A stretch of DNA of 64,000 bases from UBA11891 sp049890035 (lineage in GTDB: Bacteria > Bacteroidota > Bacteroidia > Flavobacteriales > Flavobacteriaceae). The notes under the pieces are model-generated. The model worked only from the letters and a program-made list of their open reading frames with translations, did no database searches and was not told the origin of the DNA. Position 1 is the first letter of the stretch; each line of letters begins with the position of its first letter. Made by a program: the position numbers and the translations under genes. The DNA is taken from contig JBMHCG010000006.1 in NCBI GenBank assembly GCA_049890035.1, positions 1 through 64,000 on the forward strand. The letters run 5' to 3'. Below are positions 57,699 to 64,000 of this stretch, one piece after another.

Positions 57699-58392
57699 GA
57701 TGATACACTTTAGCAATTTGACCAAAAAATACAAAGGAGCCACGGTTCTTGAAGTTCAGGAAATGCAAATCCATTCGGGGAGTTGTTTTGGATTGGTGGG
57801 GAACAACGGTGCAGGCAAAACCACCCTTTTCAGCTTATTGCTAGACCTCATACAACCTTCTTCAGGACAGGTTACGAATAAAGGGGTTGAGGTGTCTCAG
57901 TCTGAAATTTGGAAAGATCACACGGCAGCGTTTATAGATGAATCATTCTTAATCGGATACCTAACCGCGGGAGAATATTTTGAATTTATAGGCCAGCTTC
58001 GCAATTCCCCAAAAGGGGAATGGATGGAACGGCTCAATGAATTTGAAGCCTTTTTTAACGAACCCTTTTTAGAACACGAAAAGTACATACGAGATCTTTC
58101 CAAAGGAAATCAAAAAAAAGTTGGCCTAGCGGCCGTCTTTATTGGGGATCCAGAACTCATTGTCCTGGACGAGCCGTTTGCTAATTTGGACCCCAGCTCC
58201 CAAATCCAACTAAAAAAAATAATAGCCGATTACAAACAAAAGGGGACTACGTTTTTAATTTCTAGTCACGACCTTACGCATGTCACAGACATTTGTGACC
58301 GTATTGTTCTTTTAGAAAAGGGAATTCCGATTAAGGACATACAGACCAGTCCCTCAACATTAAAAGAATTAGAAGCATATTTTGCCGCTTGA
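57691..58392 (+). CDS. ABC transporter ATP-binding protein
   Basis: 233 residues. Walker A GNNGAGKTT (about 37-45), Q-loop region FIDESFLIGYLTAGEYFEF, signature LSKGNQKKVGL in place of LSGGQ, Walker B LIVLDEPFANLDP, and H-loop SSHD. The signature deviates at two positions but the G-x-K core of the ABC fold is complete. It energises the DUF5687 permease encoded just upstream with an 8-base overlap. Confidence 0.9.
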   Translation: MIEMIHFSNLTKKYKGATVLEVQEMQIHSGSCFGLVGNNGAGKTTLFSLLLDLIQPSSGQVTNKGVEVSQSEIWKDHTAAFIDESFLIGYLTAGEYFEFIGQLRNSPKGEWMERLNEFEAFFNEPFLEHEKYIRDLSKGNQKKVGLAAVFIGDPELIVLDEPFANLDPSSQIQLKKIIADYKQKGTTFLISSHDLTHVTDICDRIVLLEKGIPIKDIQTSPSTLKELEAYFAA

Positions 58393-58442
58393 AACATACT
58401 AAAAGCTACTTTTTTCAGTTTTAATTGTATCAAAACGCCGCG

Positions 58443-60923
58443 GTGGGAAAAACAACGTCCTCTATTATTTTTGGTCTTGCTGTTTTGCTGACAGCCTGCT
58501 CGACCCAAAAAAATCGTTTTGTCAATCGACAATACCATCGATTGACAACTGCGTACAATGTTTTATTCAATGGAGAAGAGGCTTTCAATATTGGAAAATC
58601 GATCTTGGATGCAAGTGTCGAAGACAATTTTTTTGAGCTGTTAGAAGTCGAGCCCATTTCTTTGTCTGGGGAAAATATCAATGCCACAACTCTAGTTCCT
58701 GGATTTGACCGTGCTGAAGAAAAAGCAGTCAAAGCCATACAAAAACACTCCATGCGCTTTGAGGGAATTCAACGCAACGATCAAATTGACCAAGCGTATC
58801 TGCTTTTGGGCAAAGCACGTTATTTTGACCGACGGTTTTTTCCTGCCTTGGAGGCCTTTAACTTTTTGTTGGAAAGCTATGGATCACAAGAAGCGTATTT
58901 AGAAGGCCTGATTTGGCGTGAAAAAACCAACATCCGGCTGATGAACAATGAGCTAGCCATTGGAAACCTTCGCCCCTTGGCGCGCAATCTGCTAACAAAA
59001 AACAAACTGTATGGTGCGGCCAATGCCACGGTAGCGCAAGCATTTATCAATCTTAAGGCATTTGACTCGGCCCAATATTACATTACTGAGGCGGCACATT
59101 ACGAAACGGATCGCAAATTACAAGGACGCTATTTCTTTATCTCAGGGCAATTATTTGAAATCACTGGCCAAGCAGCAGCAGCATTGGATGCCTATGAATG
59201 GGTTTTGTCGTTGAAGAAAAAAACAGAACGCAAATACTGGATTCATGCCAAAATAAAACAGCAACTGTTGTTGGCTCAGTTTGATTCCATCGATCCTCAA
59301 ACGGCACTGCTTACGTTGCTTAGGAAATACGATAACAAACCGTTTGCCCATTCGGTTTACCGCGCCTTAGGAAGCTATTATTTAGCGCAAAACAAAGACA
59401 GTCTGGCAAGAGTGTATTTCTCTGCTTCCCAAAATGCCCCCAGTCTTGACGAGCCCACCCAACGAGCAAATTTTAGAGACCTTGCGAGCTTTTATTTTTC
59501 TCAAGGAGCCTACGAAAAGACAGGAGCTTATTTAGACAGTCTAATTCCATTACTGGATCAGACGCCATTGACCCAAAAAAGAACCCTTCGTGAACGGAAT
59601 AATCTGAACGGTATATTGCAGCAGGAAAATGAAATTCAAAAAACAGATAGTTTATTGGGTTTGCTTGCACTTTCCAAAGAAGAACAACGATATTTTTTTG
59701 AAACATATTTAGAAGAAAAAAAGAAGCATGTCGCAGCGATTGTAAAAAACAATCTCGAGTCAAACAAAAAACAGCGTTTGTTTAGCAGTTCCAAAGGGAG
59801 CAGCTTTTATTTTTATCGTCCCAATTTGGTGGCTCAAGGGAAACAAAGCTTTTTATCAAGTTGGGGGAATCGCCCCAACGTTGACAATTGGCGTTTATCT
59901 GGCCGACTGGTGATGCCTCTCGAAGCAGAGCAAAAGCTGGAGCAAAAAGGGGGGACAAAAGTGAGTATCCAGGTTGAGGATTTGAGCACACTGATGGCAC
60001 AACTACCGCCAGTAGAAGCCATGGACAGTTTGCGGCAGCGAAATCATCAAAGTTACCTGCAAGCGGGATTGTTATATAAAGAACAATTTGACAATCAGCC
60101 ACTGGCCGTACAGCGATTGGATCAGTTGCTAGCGAAAAACCCCGTAGAAAAAATAGCTGCTGCCGCCTATTATCACCGGTATCGTATTGCAGAAAACCAA
60201 GGTGATAAGACGGGCGAAGACTTCAAAAACACCTTGATCAACAACTTTCCAAATAGCCCGTATGCACAGCTCTTAACAAATCCCAACTTTCAAGAAACAG
60301 CAGATTCTAGCAGCCCTGAAAAACAGTATCAAAGCCTGATAGATGCCTATCTGAAACAAAATTATTCTCAAGCCACAATCCTAGCCAACACCCTGGCAAT
60401 AGTGTTGAGTGCTACGGAATGGGCACCCAAAATCGCATTGGTTCAAGCCAATATTTGCGGAAAATTAGAAGGGAAAGCCGTTTGGAAGCAAAAACTAATT
60501 GCGGTGAAAAACAATTACCCGCAAACACCGACCGCGACCTATGTCGATCAATTGTTGGAGCAAATGGAAAAACCCCAGCCAGTAAAAAAGAAAACGTTGT
60601 TGCAATACAAATGGATCCTCCCCTTTGCTCTTACTGAGGTGACGGCTCTGGAAGCCTATAAACAAATGGTCAAAACAGCCCAAGGTTCTGAAAGGGGGCT
60701 TTCGGTTAGTGTCGACGCCTACAACGCTACGCATTCATTTTTGGTCGTTCATGGATTTCCTTCTCTCAAAGCAGCCAGCAAATTTCAACAAAATATCGCT
60801 GAAAACGCCCAAAAGGAGCCCAACGCAGAAGAAATGTATAATTTTGTAGTTTTGAGCAAAGAGTATCAAGAAATTCAATTAAATAAAACGTGGTCAGCAT
60901 CACAAAAAACAAAAGTTCAATGA
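58443..60923 (+). CDS. sprE: SprE/PorW-like type IX secretion lipoprotein
   Basis: 826 residues from GTG 58443. A TTG at 58425 just after an in-frame TAA is the only other possibility. A lipoprotein signal ends LLTAC (Cys about 19). The mature part begins RFVNRQYHRLTTAYNVLFNGEEAFNIG, the hallmark of SprE/PorW, followed by many helical TPR-like repeats up to about 650 residues. The protein is needed for type IX secretion and gliding in Flavobacteriia, on the periplasmic side of the outer membrane. The gene overlaps bactofilin by four bases (ATGA). Confidence 0.87.
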   Translation: MGKTTSSIIFGLAVLLTACSTQKNRFVNRQYHRLTTAYNVLFNGEEAFNIGKSILDASVEDNFFELLEVEPISLSGENINATTLVPGFDRAEEKAVKAIQKHSMRFEGIQRNDQIDQAYLLLGKARYFDRRFFPALEAFNFLLESYGSQEAYLEGLIWREKTNIRLMNNELAIGNLRPLARNLLTKNKLYGAANATVAQAFINLKAFDSAQYYITEAAHYETDRKLQGRYFFISGQLFEITGQAAAALDAYEWVLSLKKKTERKYWIHAKIKQQLLLAQFDSIDPQTALLTLLRKYDNKPFAHSVYRALGSYYLAQNKDSLARVYFSASQNAPSLDEPTQRANFRDLASFYFSQGAYEKTGAYLDSLIPLLDQTPLTQKRTLRERNNLNGILQQENEIQKTDSLLGLLALSKEEQRYFFETYLEEKKKHVAAIVKNNLESNKKQRLFSSSKGSSFYFYRPNLVAQGKQSFLSSWGNRPNVDNWRLSGRLVMPLEAEQKLEQKGGTKVSIQVEDLSTLMAQLPPVEAMDSLRQRNHQSYLQAGLLYKEQFDNQPLAVQRLDQLLAKNPVEKIAAAAYYHRYRIAENQGDKTGEDFKNTLINNFPNSPYAQLLTNPNFQETADSSSPEKQYQSLIDAYLKQNYSQATILANTLAIVLSATEWAPKIALVQANICGKLEGKAVWKQKLIAVKNNYPQTPTATYVDQLLEQMEKPQPVKKKTLLQYKWILPFALTEVTALEAYKQMVKTAQGSERGLSVSVDAYNATHSFLVVHGFPSLKAASKFQQNIAENAQKEPNAEEMYNFVVLSKEYQEIQLNKTWSASQKTKVQ

Positions 60924-61303
60924 AAAATCAAGAAAGCAATGGCCAGTATAGTCGCATCGAACAATCGACAAAAATAACAGGAGACATTAGCTCGAACGCA
61001 GATTTCCGAGTGGACGGAACCCTGGAGGGCTCGTTGAAAACAAAAGGAAAACTGATCATCGGCAAAGAAGGTAAGATTATTGGCGAGGTCAGTTGTTCTA
61101 ATGCCGATATTGAAGGCATGTTTTCAGGCCAGCTGGTTGTTCTAGAAAGTTTGTCTTTGAAAACAACTTCCAACATGGTCGGCGAGGTAAGCACCAATAA
61201 GTTGATTGTAGAAACCGGTGCGGTCTTTAATGCGACTTGTAGTATGGGCAAAGAAGTGAAATCACTCAATAAAGACCCAAAGGCACATGAGAAAACAGCC
61301 TAA
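60920..61303 (+). CDS. bactofilin
   Basis: 127 residues from ATG 60920. The upstream frame is inside sprE. Beta-helical DUF583 domain: STKITGDISSNADFRVDGTLEGSLKTKGKLIIGKEGKIIGEV with the repeating G-x4-G/N pattern, a Cys pair, and a charged tail. Bactofilins self-assemble into filaments that place cell-wall or secretion machinery. Coupled to sprE upstream and overlapping the AtpZ-like gene by 17 bases. Confidence 0.92.
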   Translation: MKNQESNGQYSRIEQSTKITGDISSNADFRVDGTLEGSLKTKGKLIIGKEGKIIGEVSCSNADIEGMFSGQLVVLESLSLKTTSNMVGEVSTNKLIVETGAVFNATCSMGKEVKSLNKDPKAHEKTA

Positions 61304-61484
61304 TCACTGGCTGATTTTCACATCACTGGCCTTTCAAATGGGGATCCTTTTTTATGGTGCCGTTGAGATTGGTTCCTACTGTGACCAACGCTTTAACAGC
61401 CACAACCGTTGTACTCTTTTTGCTAGCTTGGGTGCACTGGGAATCAGTCTGGTTTTGATTTTCAAGCAAAGCAAACGCCTGTAA
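61287..61484 (+). CDS. AtpZ/AtpI-like small membrane protein
   Basis: 65 residues with two helices (about 9-29 and 42-58) and a short charged turn (DQRFNSHNR). The fold and position ahead of atpB fit AtpZ/AtpI, which help assemble the c-ring and supply Mg2+ or Ca2+ to the ATP synthase. The gene overlaps bactofilin, linking the two units. Confidence 0.82.
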   Translation: MRKQPNHWLIFTSLAFQMGILFYGAVEIGSYCDQRFNSHNRCTLFASLGALGISLVLIFKQSKRL

Positions 61485-61485
61485 G

Positions 61486-61857
61486 ATGAAGTTCTCTTGG
61501 CTGGTTTTTTTCGTTCTGTTCATTTTTGTTGGGGGTCTTCACAACGTTCTCTACGCGGCAGTTACCCCTGTTATTGAAAGCCCCAACCTTTGGTATTCCT
61601 ATGCATTGCAGGGCGGGTTAGGAATACTTTCGTTGTGGGTTTTGAATCAAACAGCACAGCGTTTCCCCCAATCAGTAGCCTATGCTTTTCTAACAATGAG
61701 TCTCTTGAAAATAGGCATCTATTTTCTTTTTTTTCATCCGTATTTAAAAGCCGATGGTGAATTATCCACGATAGATAAATTAGACGTGCTGGTCCCGTAT
61801 TTTACTGCCTTGTTAATGGAGACCTATCTGGGAGCCCTTCGATTGAACAAAATATAA
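61486..61857 (+). CDS. DUF6168-type membrane protein
   Basis: 123 residues with four helices and short loops (TPVIESPNLWY, HPYLKADGELSTIDKLD). Found in this exact place, between the AtpZ-like gene and atpB, in many Flavobacteriia; likely an ATP-synthase assembly or ion-handling helper, but no direct evidence. Starts one base after the AtpZ-like stop. Confidence 0.72.
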   Translation: MKFSWLVFFVLFIFVGGLHNVLYAAVTPVIESPNLWYSYALQGGLGILSLWVLNQTAQRFPQSVAYAFLTMSLLKIGIYFLFFHPYLKADGELSTIDKLDVLVPYFTALLMETYLGALRLNKI

Positions 61858-61889
61858 GTAAAAATCTTTTGCTTTTGCAGTAAAGCAAC

Positions 61890-61897
61890 TACATTTG
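61890..61897 (+). promoter_or_regulatory. promoter -7 element TACATTTG for the atp operon
   Basis: Exact TAnnTTTG match with TTTTG runs at 61867-61871 and 61873-61877, the first 18 bases upstream as expected for the -33 element. ATG 61915 is 17 bases on. Confidence 0.7.
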
Positions 61898-61914
61898 CAT
61901 CGATTTTTAGAATA

Positions 61915-63036
61915 ATGAAAAATTCGATTGTAAGCCGCTTTTATAAAGCCTCAAACCTAGGAATCGCACTTCTATTTTCCTTTTCGTCGCTTCATGCTAT
62001 GACTGCCACCAATGTCAGCAAAGAAACAAGCGGGGACGGCTCTAAAAAAGAAGAAATAAAAGCGTACATCCAACACCACCTGCAAGACGCGTATGACTTT
62101 TCTCTTTTTTCGTATACCACAGAGGATGGTAAACACCACTATGTAGGGCTACCGTTACCCATTATTTTGTGGGACGAAGGGCTTCAGATTTTTTCCTCTT
62201 CCCAGTTTCACCACGGAGAAACAGTGGCCCATGCAGGGGGCAATTATTATACACTCTACCATAACAAAATATATAAAACCGACGCCCAGGGAACCCTTTC
62301 CTATGATGCCGACCAACACCCAACCAACTACAAACCCATTGATTTATCCATTACAAAGGGCGTCGTGAGTATGTTTGTAACGGCCTTGTTGATGTTTTTC
62401 TTGTTCCGTTCGTTGGCTCAGTCATACCGGAATAACGGAGGTCTTCCTGCCGGGGTAGGACGATTTTTTGAACCTATTGTATTGTACATTCGGGATGATA
62501 TTGCACGGCCAAATATTGGAGAAAAACACTATCAAAAGTACATGAGTTTCCTACTCACCATCTTTTTCTTCATTTGGTTCCTCAACATTTTTGGACTGAC
62601 CCCCTTGGGCATTAATGTAACCGGAAACATTGCCGCCACATTTGGTTTGGCCTTATTAACCTTTTTGATCACCAATCTGACAGGGACCAAAGATTATTGG
62701 TTACACATTTTTGATCCTTTGGGCAATTCCATGCCTTGGATTGCAAAAATCCCTTTGTACGTAATTTTAATCCCAATCGAAGTATTGGGAATTTTTATCA
62801 AACCGTTTTCGCTGCTCATTCGTTTGTATGCCAACATGCAAGCAGGGCACATTGTTTTGATGAGTTTGATCGGGTTGATGTTCATTTTCAAGAGTTGGAT
62901 TGGGAGTTCACTCTCCTTTGGACTCGCCTTCGCAATATCGCTGATAGAAGTTTTAGTGGCTTTGTTACAAGCCTATATTTTCACCATGTTGTCTGCTCTT
63001 TATTTTGGGTTTGCATCGGAAGAACACGAGCACTAG
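61915..63036 (+). CDS. atpB: F1Fo ATP synthase subunit a
   Basis: 373 residues. The Bacteroidota form has a long N-terminal extension with a signal-like segment (FSFSSLHAM) and a His/Asp-rich periplasmic part (HHYVGLPLPIILWDEG). Then five or six helices with the essential Arg303 in LLIRLYANMQAGH and the C-terminal LQAYIFTMLSALYF. It forms the half-channels for H+ (or Na+). First gene after the atp promoter. Confidence 0.94.
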   Translation: MKNSIVSRFYKASNLGIALLFSFSSLHAMTATNVSKETSGDGSKKEEIKAYIQHHLQDAYDFSLFSYTTEDGKHHYVGLPLPIILWDEGLQIFSSSQFHHGETVAHAGGNYYTLYHNKIYKTDAQGTLSYDADQHPTNYKPIDLSITKGVVSMFVTALLMFFLFRSLAQSYRNNGGLPAGVGRFFEPIVLYIRDDIARPNIGEKHYQKYMSFLLTIFFFIWFLNIFGLTPLGINVTGNIAATFGLALLTFLITNLTGTKDYWLHIFDPLGNSMPWIAKIPLYVILIPIEVLGIFIKPFSLLIRLYANMQAGHIVLMSLIGLMFIFKSWIGSSLSFGLAFAISLIEVLVALLQAYIFTMLSALYFGFASEEHEH

Positions 63037-63094
63037 TAGACAGATGACAGGAAATCCTTTAATAATCGAATGTTTAATTAATCTCTAATTCACT

Positions 63095-63289
63095 ATGGAA
63101 ATTCCAGTAATGGTAGGCGCAGGCCTCGTTGTCATCGGAGTCGGTATGGGAATTGGTCGCATTGGTGGCTCTGCCATGGAAGCGATTGCTCGTCAGCCCG
63201 AAGCCTATGGAAAAATTCAAACGGCCATGTTGATTGCCGCCGCTTTAATTGAAGGTATTGGCTTTGCTGCACTTTTTGCAGTAGGCTAA
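63095..63289 (+). CDS. atpE: F1Fo ATP synthase subunit c
   Basis: 64 residues, two helices with a polar loop (RQPEAYGK). The ion-binding Glu53 is in AALIEGIGFAALF. The region around Glu lacks the Gln/Ser ligands of sodium-type c-rings, so proton coupling is likely. Confidence 0.95.
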   Translation: MEIPVMVGAGLVVIGVGMGIGRIGGSAMEAIARQPEAYGKIQTAMLIAAALIEGIGFAALFAVG

Positions 63290-63302
63290 TCGCAAGCAAA
63301 GA

Positions 63303-63331
63303 ATTGGCTGTAACGGTTGGTTGCAGCCAAT
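63303..63331 (+). other. atpE-atpF intergenic hairpin
   Basis: ATTGGCTG (63303-63310) pairs perfectly with CAGCCAAT (63324-63331), 13-base loop, followed by CTTTAATAG. No strong T-run, so it is more likely an mRNA stabiliser or attenuator than a full terminator. Confidence 0.55.
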
Positions 63332-63364
63332 CTTTAATAGTTACGGAACCATAAAAAACATCGT

Positions 63365-63862
63365 ATGGAAAAATTATTAGAAGAATTTTCACTGGGTCTT
63401 TTTGTTTGGCAAACCCTTCTCTTTGTTGGTTTACTGGCCTTGTTACGCAGTGTTGCTTGGAAACCTATTTTAGAAGCCATTCAAGAACGGGAATCCTCTA
63501 TCAAGAACGCCCTGTCTTCGGCCGAGAAAGCCAAAGAGGAAATGCAAGCGGTGCAGGAAGACAACAAACGGATTCTACAAGAAGCCCGAGCGGAAAAAGA
63601 AGCACTCTTGGCAGAAGCAAAAAAAACAGCCACAGAAATGGTCAATCGAGCCAAAGACAACGCACAGTCCGAAGCGGATAAAATTCTGTTACAAGCCCAA
63701 GAAGCCATCCAGTCTGAAAAAGAAGAAGCCCTCAAGGAACTGAAAACCCAAGTAGCGGGACTTTCTTTGGAAATTGCTCAAAAAGTATTAAAGGAGGAAT
63801 TGACCGATCAAAAAAAACAGACGGCTTTGGTTGAAAAACTACTGAAAGCATCGAATCTTTAG
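63365..63862 (+). CDS. atpF: F1Fo ATP synthase subunit b
   Basis: 165 residues. One N-terminal helix (FVWQTLLFVGLLALLRSVAW) and a long alpha-helical, Glu/Lys/Ala-rich stalk with right-handed coiled-coil character. It joins the a subunit to delta in the peripheral stalk. The following atpH begins four bases on. Confidence 0.95.
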   Translation: MEKLLEEFSLGLFVWQTLLFVGLLALLRSVAWKPILEAIQERESSIKNALSSAEKAKEEMQAVQEDNKRILQEARAEKEALLAEAKKTATEMVNRAKDNAQSEADKILLQAQEAIQSEKEEALKELKTQVAGLSLEIAQKVLKEELTDQKKQTALVEKLLKASNL

Positions 63863-63865
63863 AAT

Positions 63866-64000
63866 ATGAAACGCAACCGTGCCGCGATTCGTTACGCAAA
63901 AGCTATTTTAGAATACGCCCAAGAACAAAAGGCTGAAAAAGAAGTTCAGCAGGATTTTCAAACGATTTTGGGTCTTTTTTCTGAAAACCCACAATTGGCA
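63866..64000 (+). CDS. atpH: F1Fo ATP synthase subunit delta (partial)
   Basis: Only the first 45 codons are in the window. They read KRNRAAIRYAKAILEYAQEQ and GLFSENPQLA, the delta/OSCP N-terminal helices (R-Y-A-x-A-I). The rest is beyond the window edge. Gene order atpB-E-F-H is standard. Confidence 0.9.
   Translation, partial: MKRNRAAIRYAKAILEYAQEQKAEKEVQQDFQTILGLFSENPQLA

Overview
The window is one contiguous stretch of a Bacteroidota chromosome, almost certainly from class Flavobacteriia. The lineage calls rest on several things: a PorP/SprF-family protein and an SprE/PorW-like lipoprotein (type IX secretion and gliding), many family-restricted proteins (DUF2452, DUF4837, DUF5687, DUF6168, DUF6341 and DUF6427 types), lipoproteins with short lipoboxes, almost no Shine-Dalgarno sequences, and repeated copies of the Bacteroidota promoter element TAnnTTTG just upstream of starts. 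The sequence is moderately AT-rich. No rRNA, CRISPR array, prophage or intact insertion sequence was seen. There are two tRNAs (Met-CAT and Cys-GCA).

Region 1 (1-10 kb) is loosely packed and looks accessory. It runs mostly on the minus strand: a cut-off alpha/beta hydrolase, an unexplained GC-rich foldable block, small lipoproteins, an isochorismatase-family hydrolase, a YgeA-type racemase, a YdcF-type membrane protein, a SnoaL-cupin lipoprotein, a row of four tiny secreted or membrane proteins, a 1.3 kb gene-poor stretch with remnants, then a NAD(P)-binding protein and an AlkB-type membrane hydroxylase.

Region 2 (10-31 kb) is denser: YigZ, PorP/SprF next to a CotH-like lipoprotein, DUF2452, an acetyltransferase, rbfA, a LolC-like permease, dusB, a DoxX-thioredoxin membrane protein and lepA. 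Then comes a run of hydrolases and transport genes: M20 peptidase, esterase, UspA overlapping SulP, metallo-hydrolase, S8 and M1 peptidases, and rnpA. An rpiB-elaA pair follows on the minus strand.

Region 3 (32-46 kb) is housekeeping: rnr, tRNA-Cys, folB, glnS, an SPFH protein, gltX, ybeY, mnmG, a methyltransferase, a DNA polymerase III delta'-like gene and pgk. Two parS-like sites flank mnmG, which suggests the replication origin domain may be close.

Region 4 (45-64 kb) is envelope and energy: a DUF4837 lipoprotein, tatA, M23 peptidase, GH3-type amido synthetase, glycosyl/pyruvyl transferases, purD, DUF4254-GT9, a PaaE-like reductase, and an ABC exporter. Next are sprE/porW, bactofilin, the AtpZ-like and DUF6168 genes, and the start of the F1Fo ATP synthase operon (atpB, atpE, atpF, partial atpH).

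Two patterns run through the window. Convergent neighbours repeatedly overlap at their 3' ends, and several TAnnTTTG boxes sit only 4-8 bases before the start codon, which predicts leaderless or nearly leaderless mRNAs.
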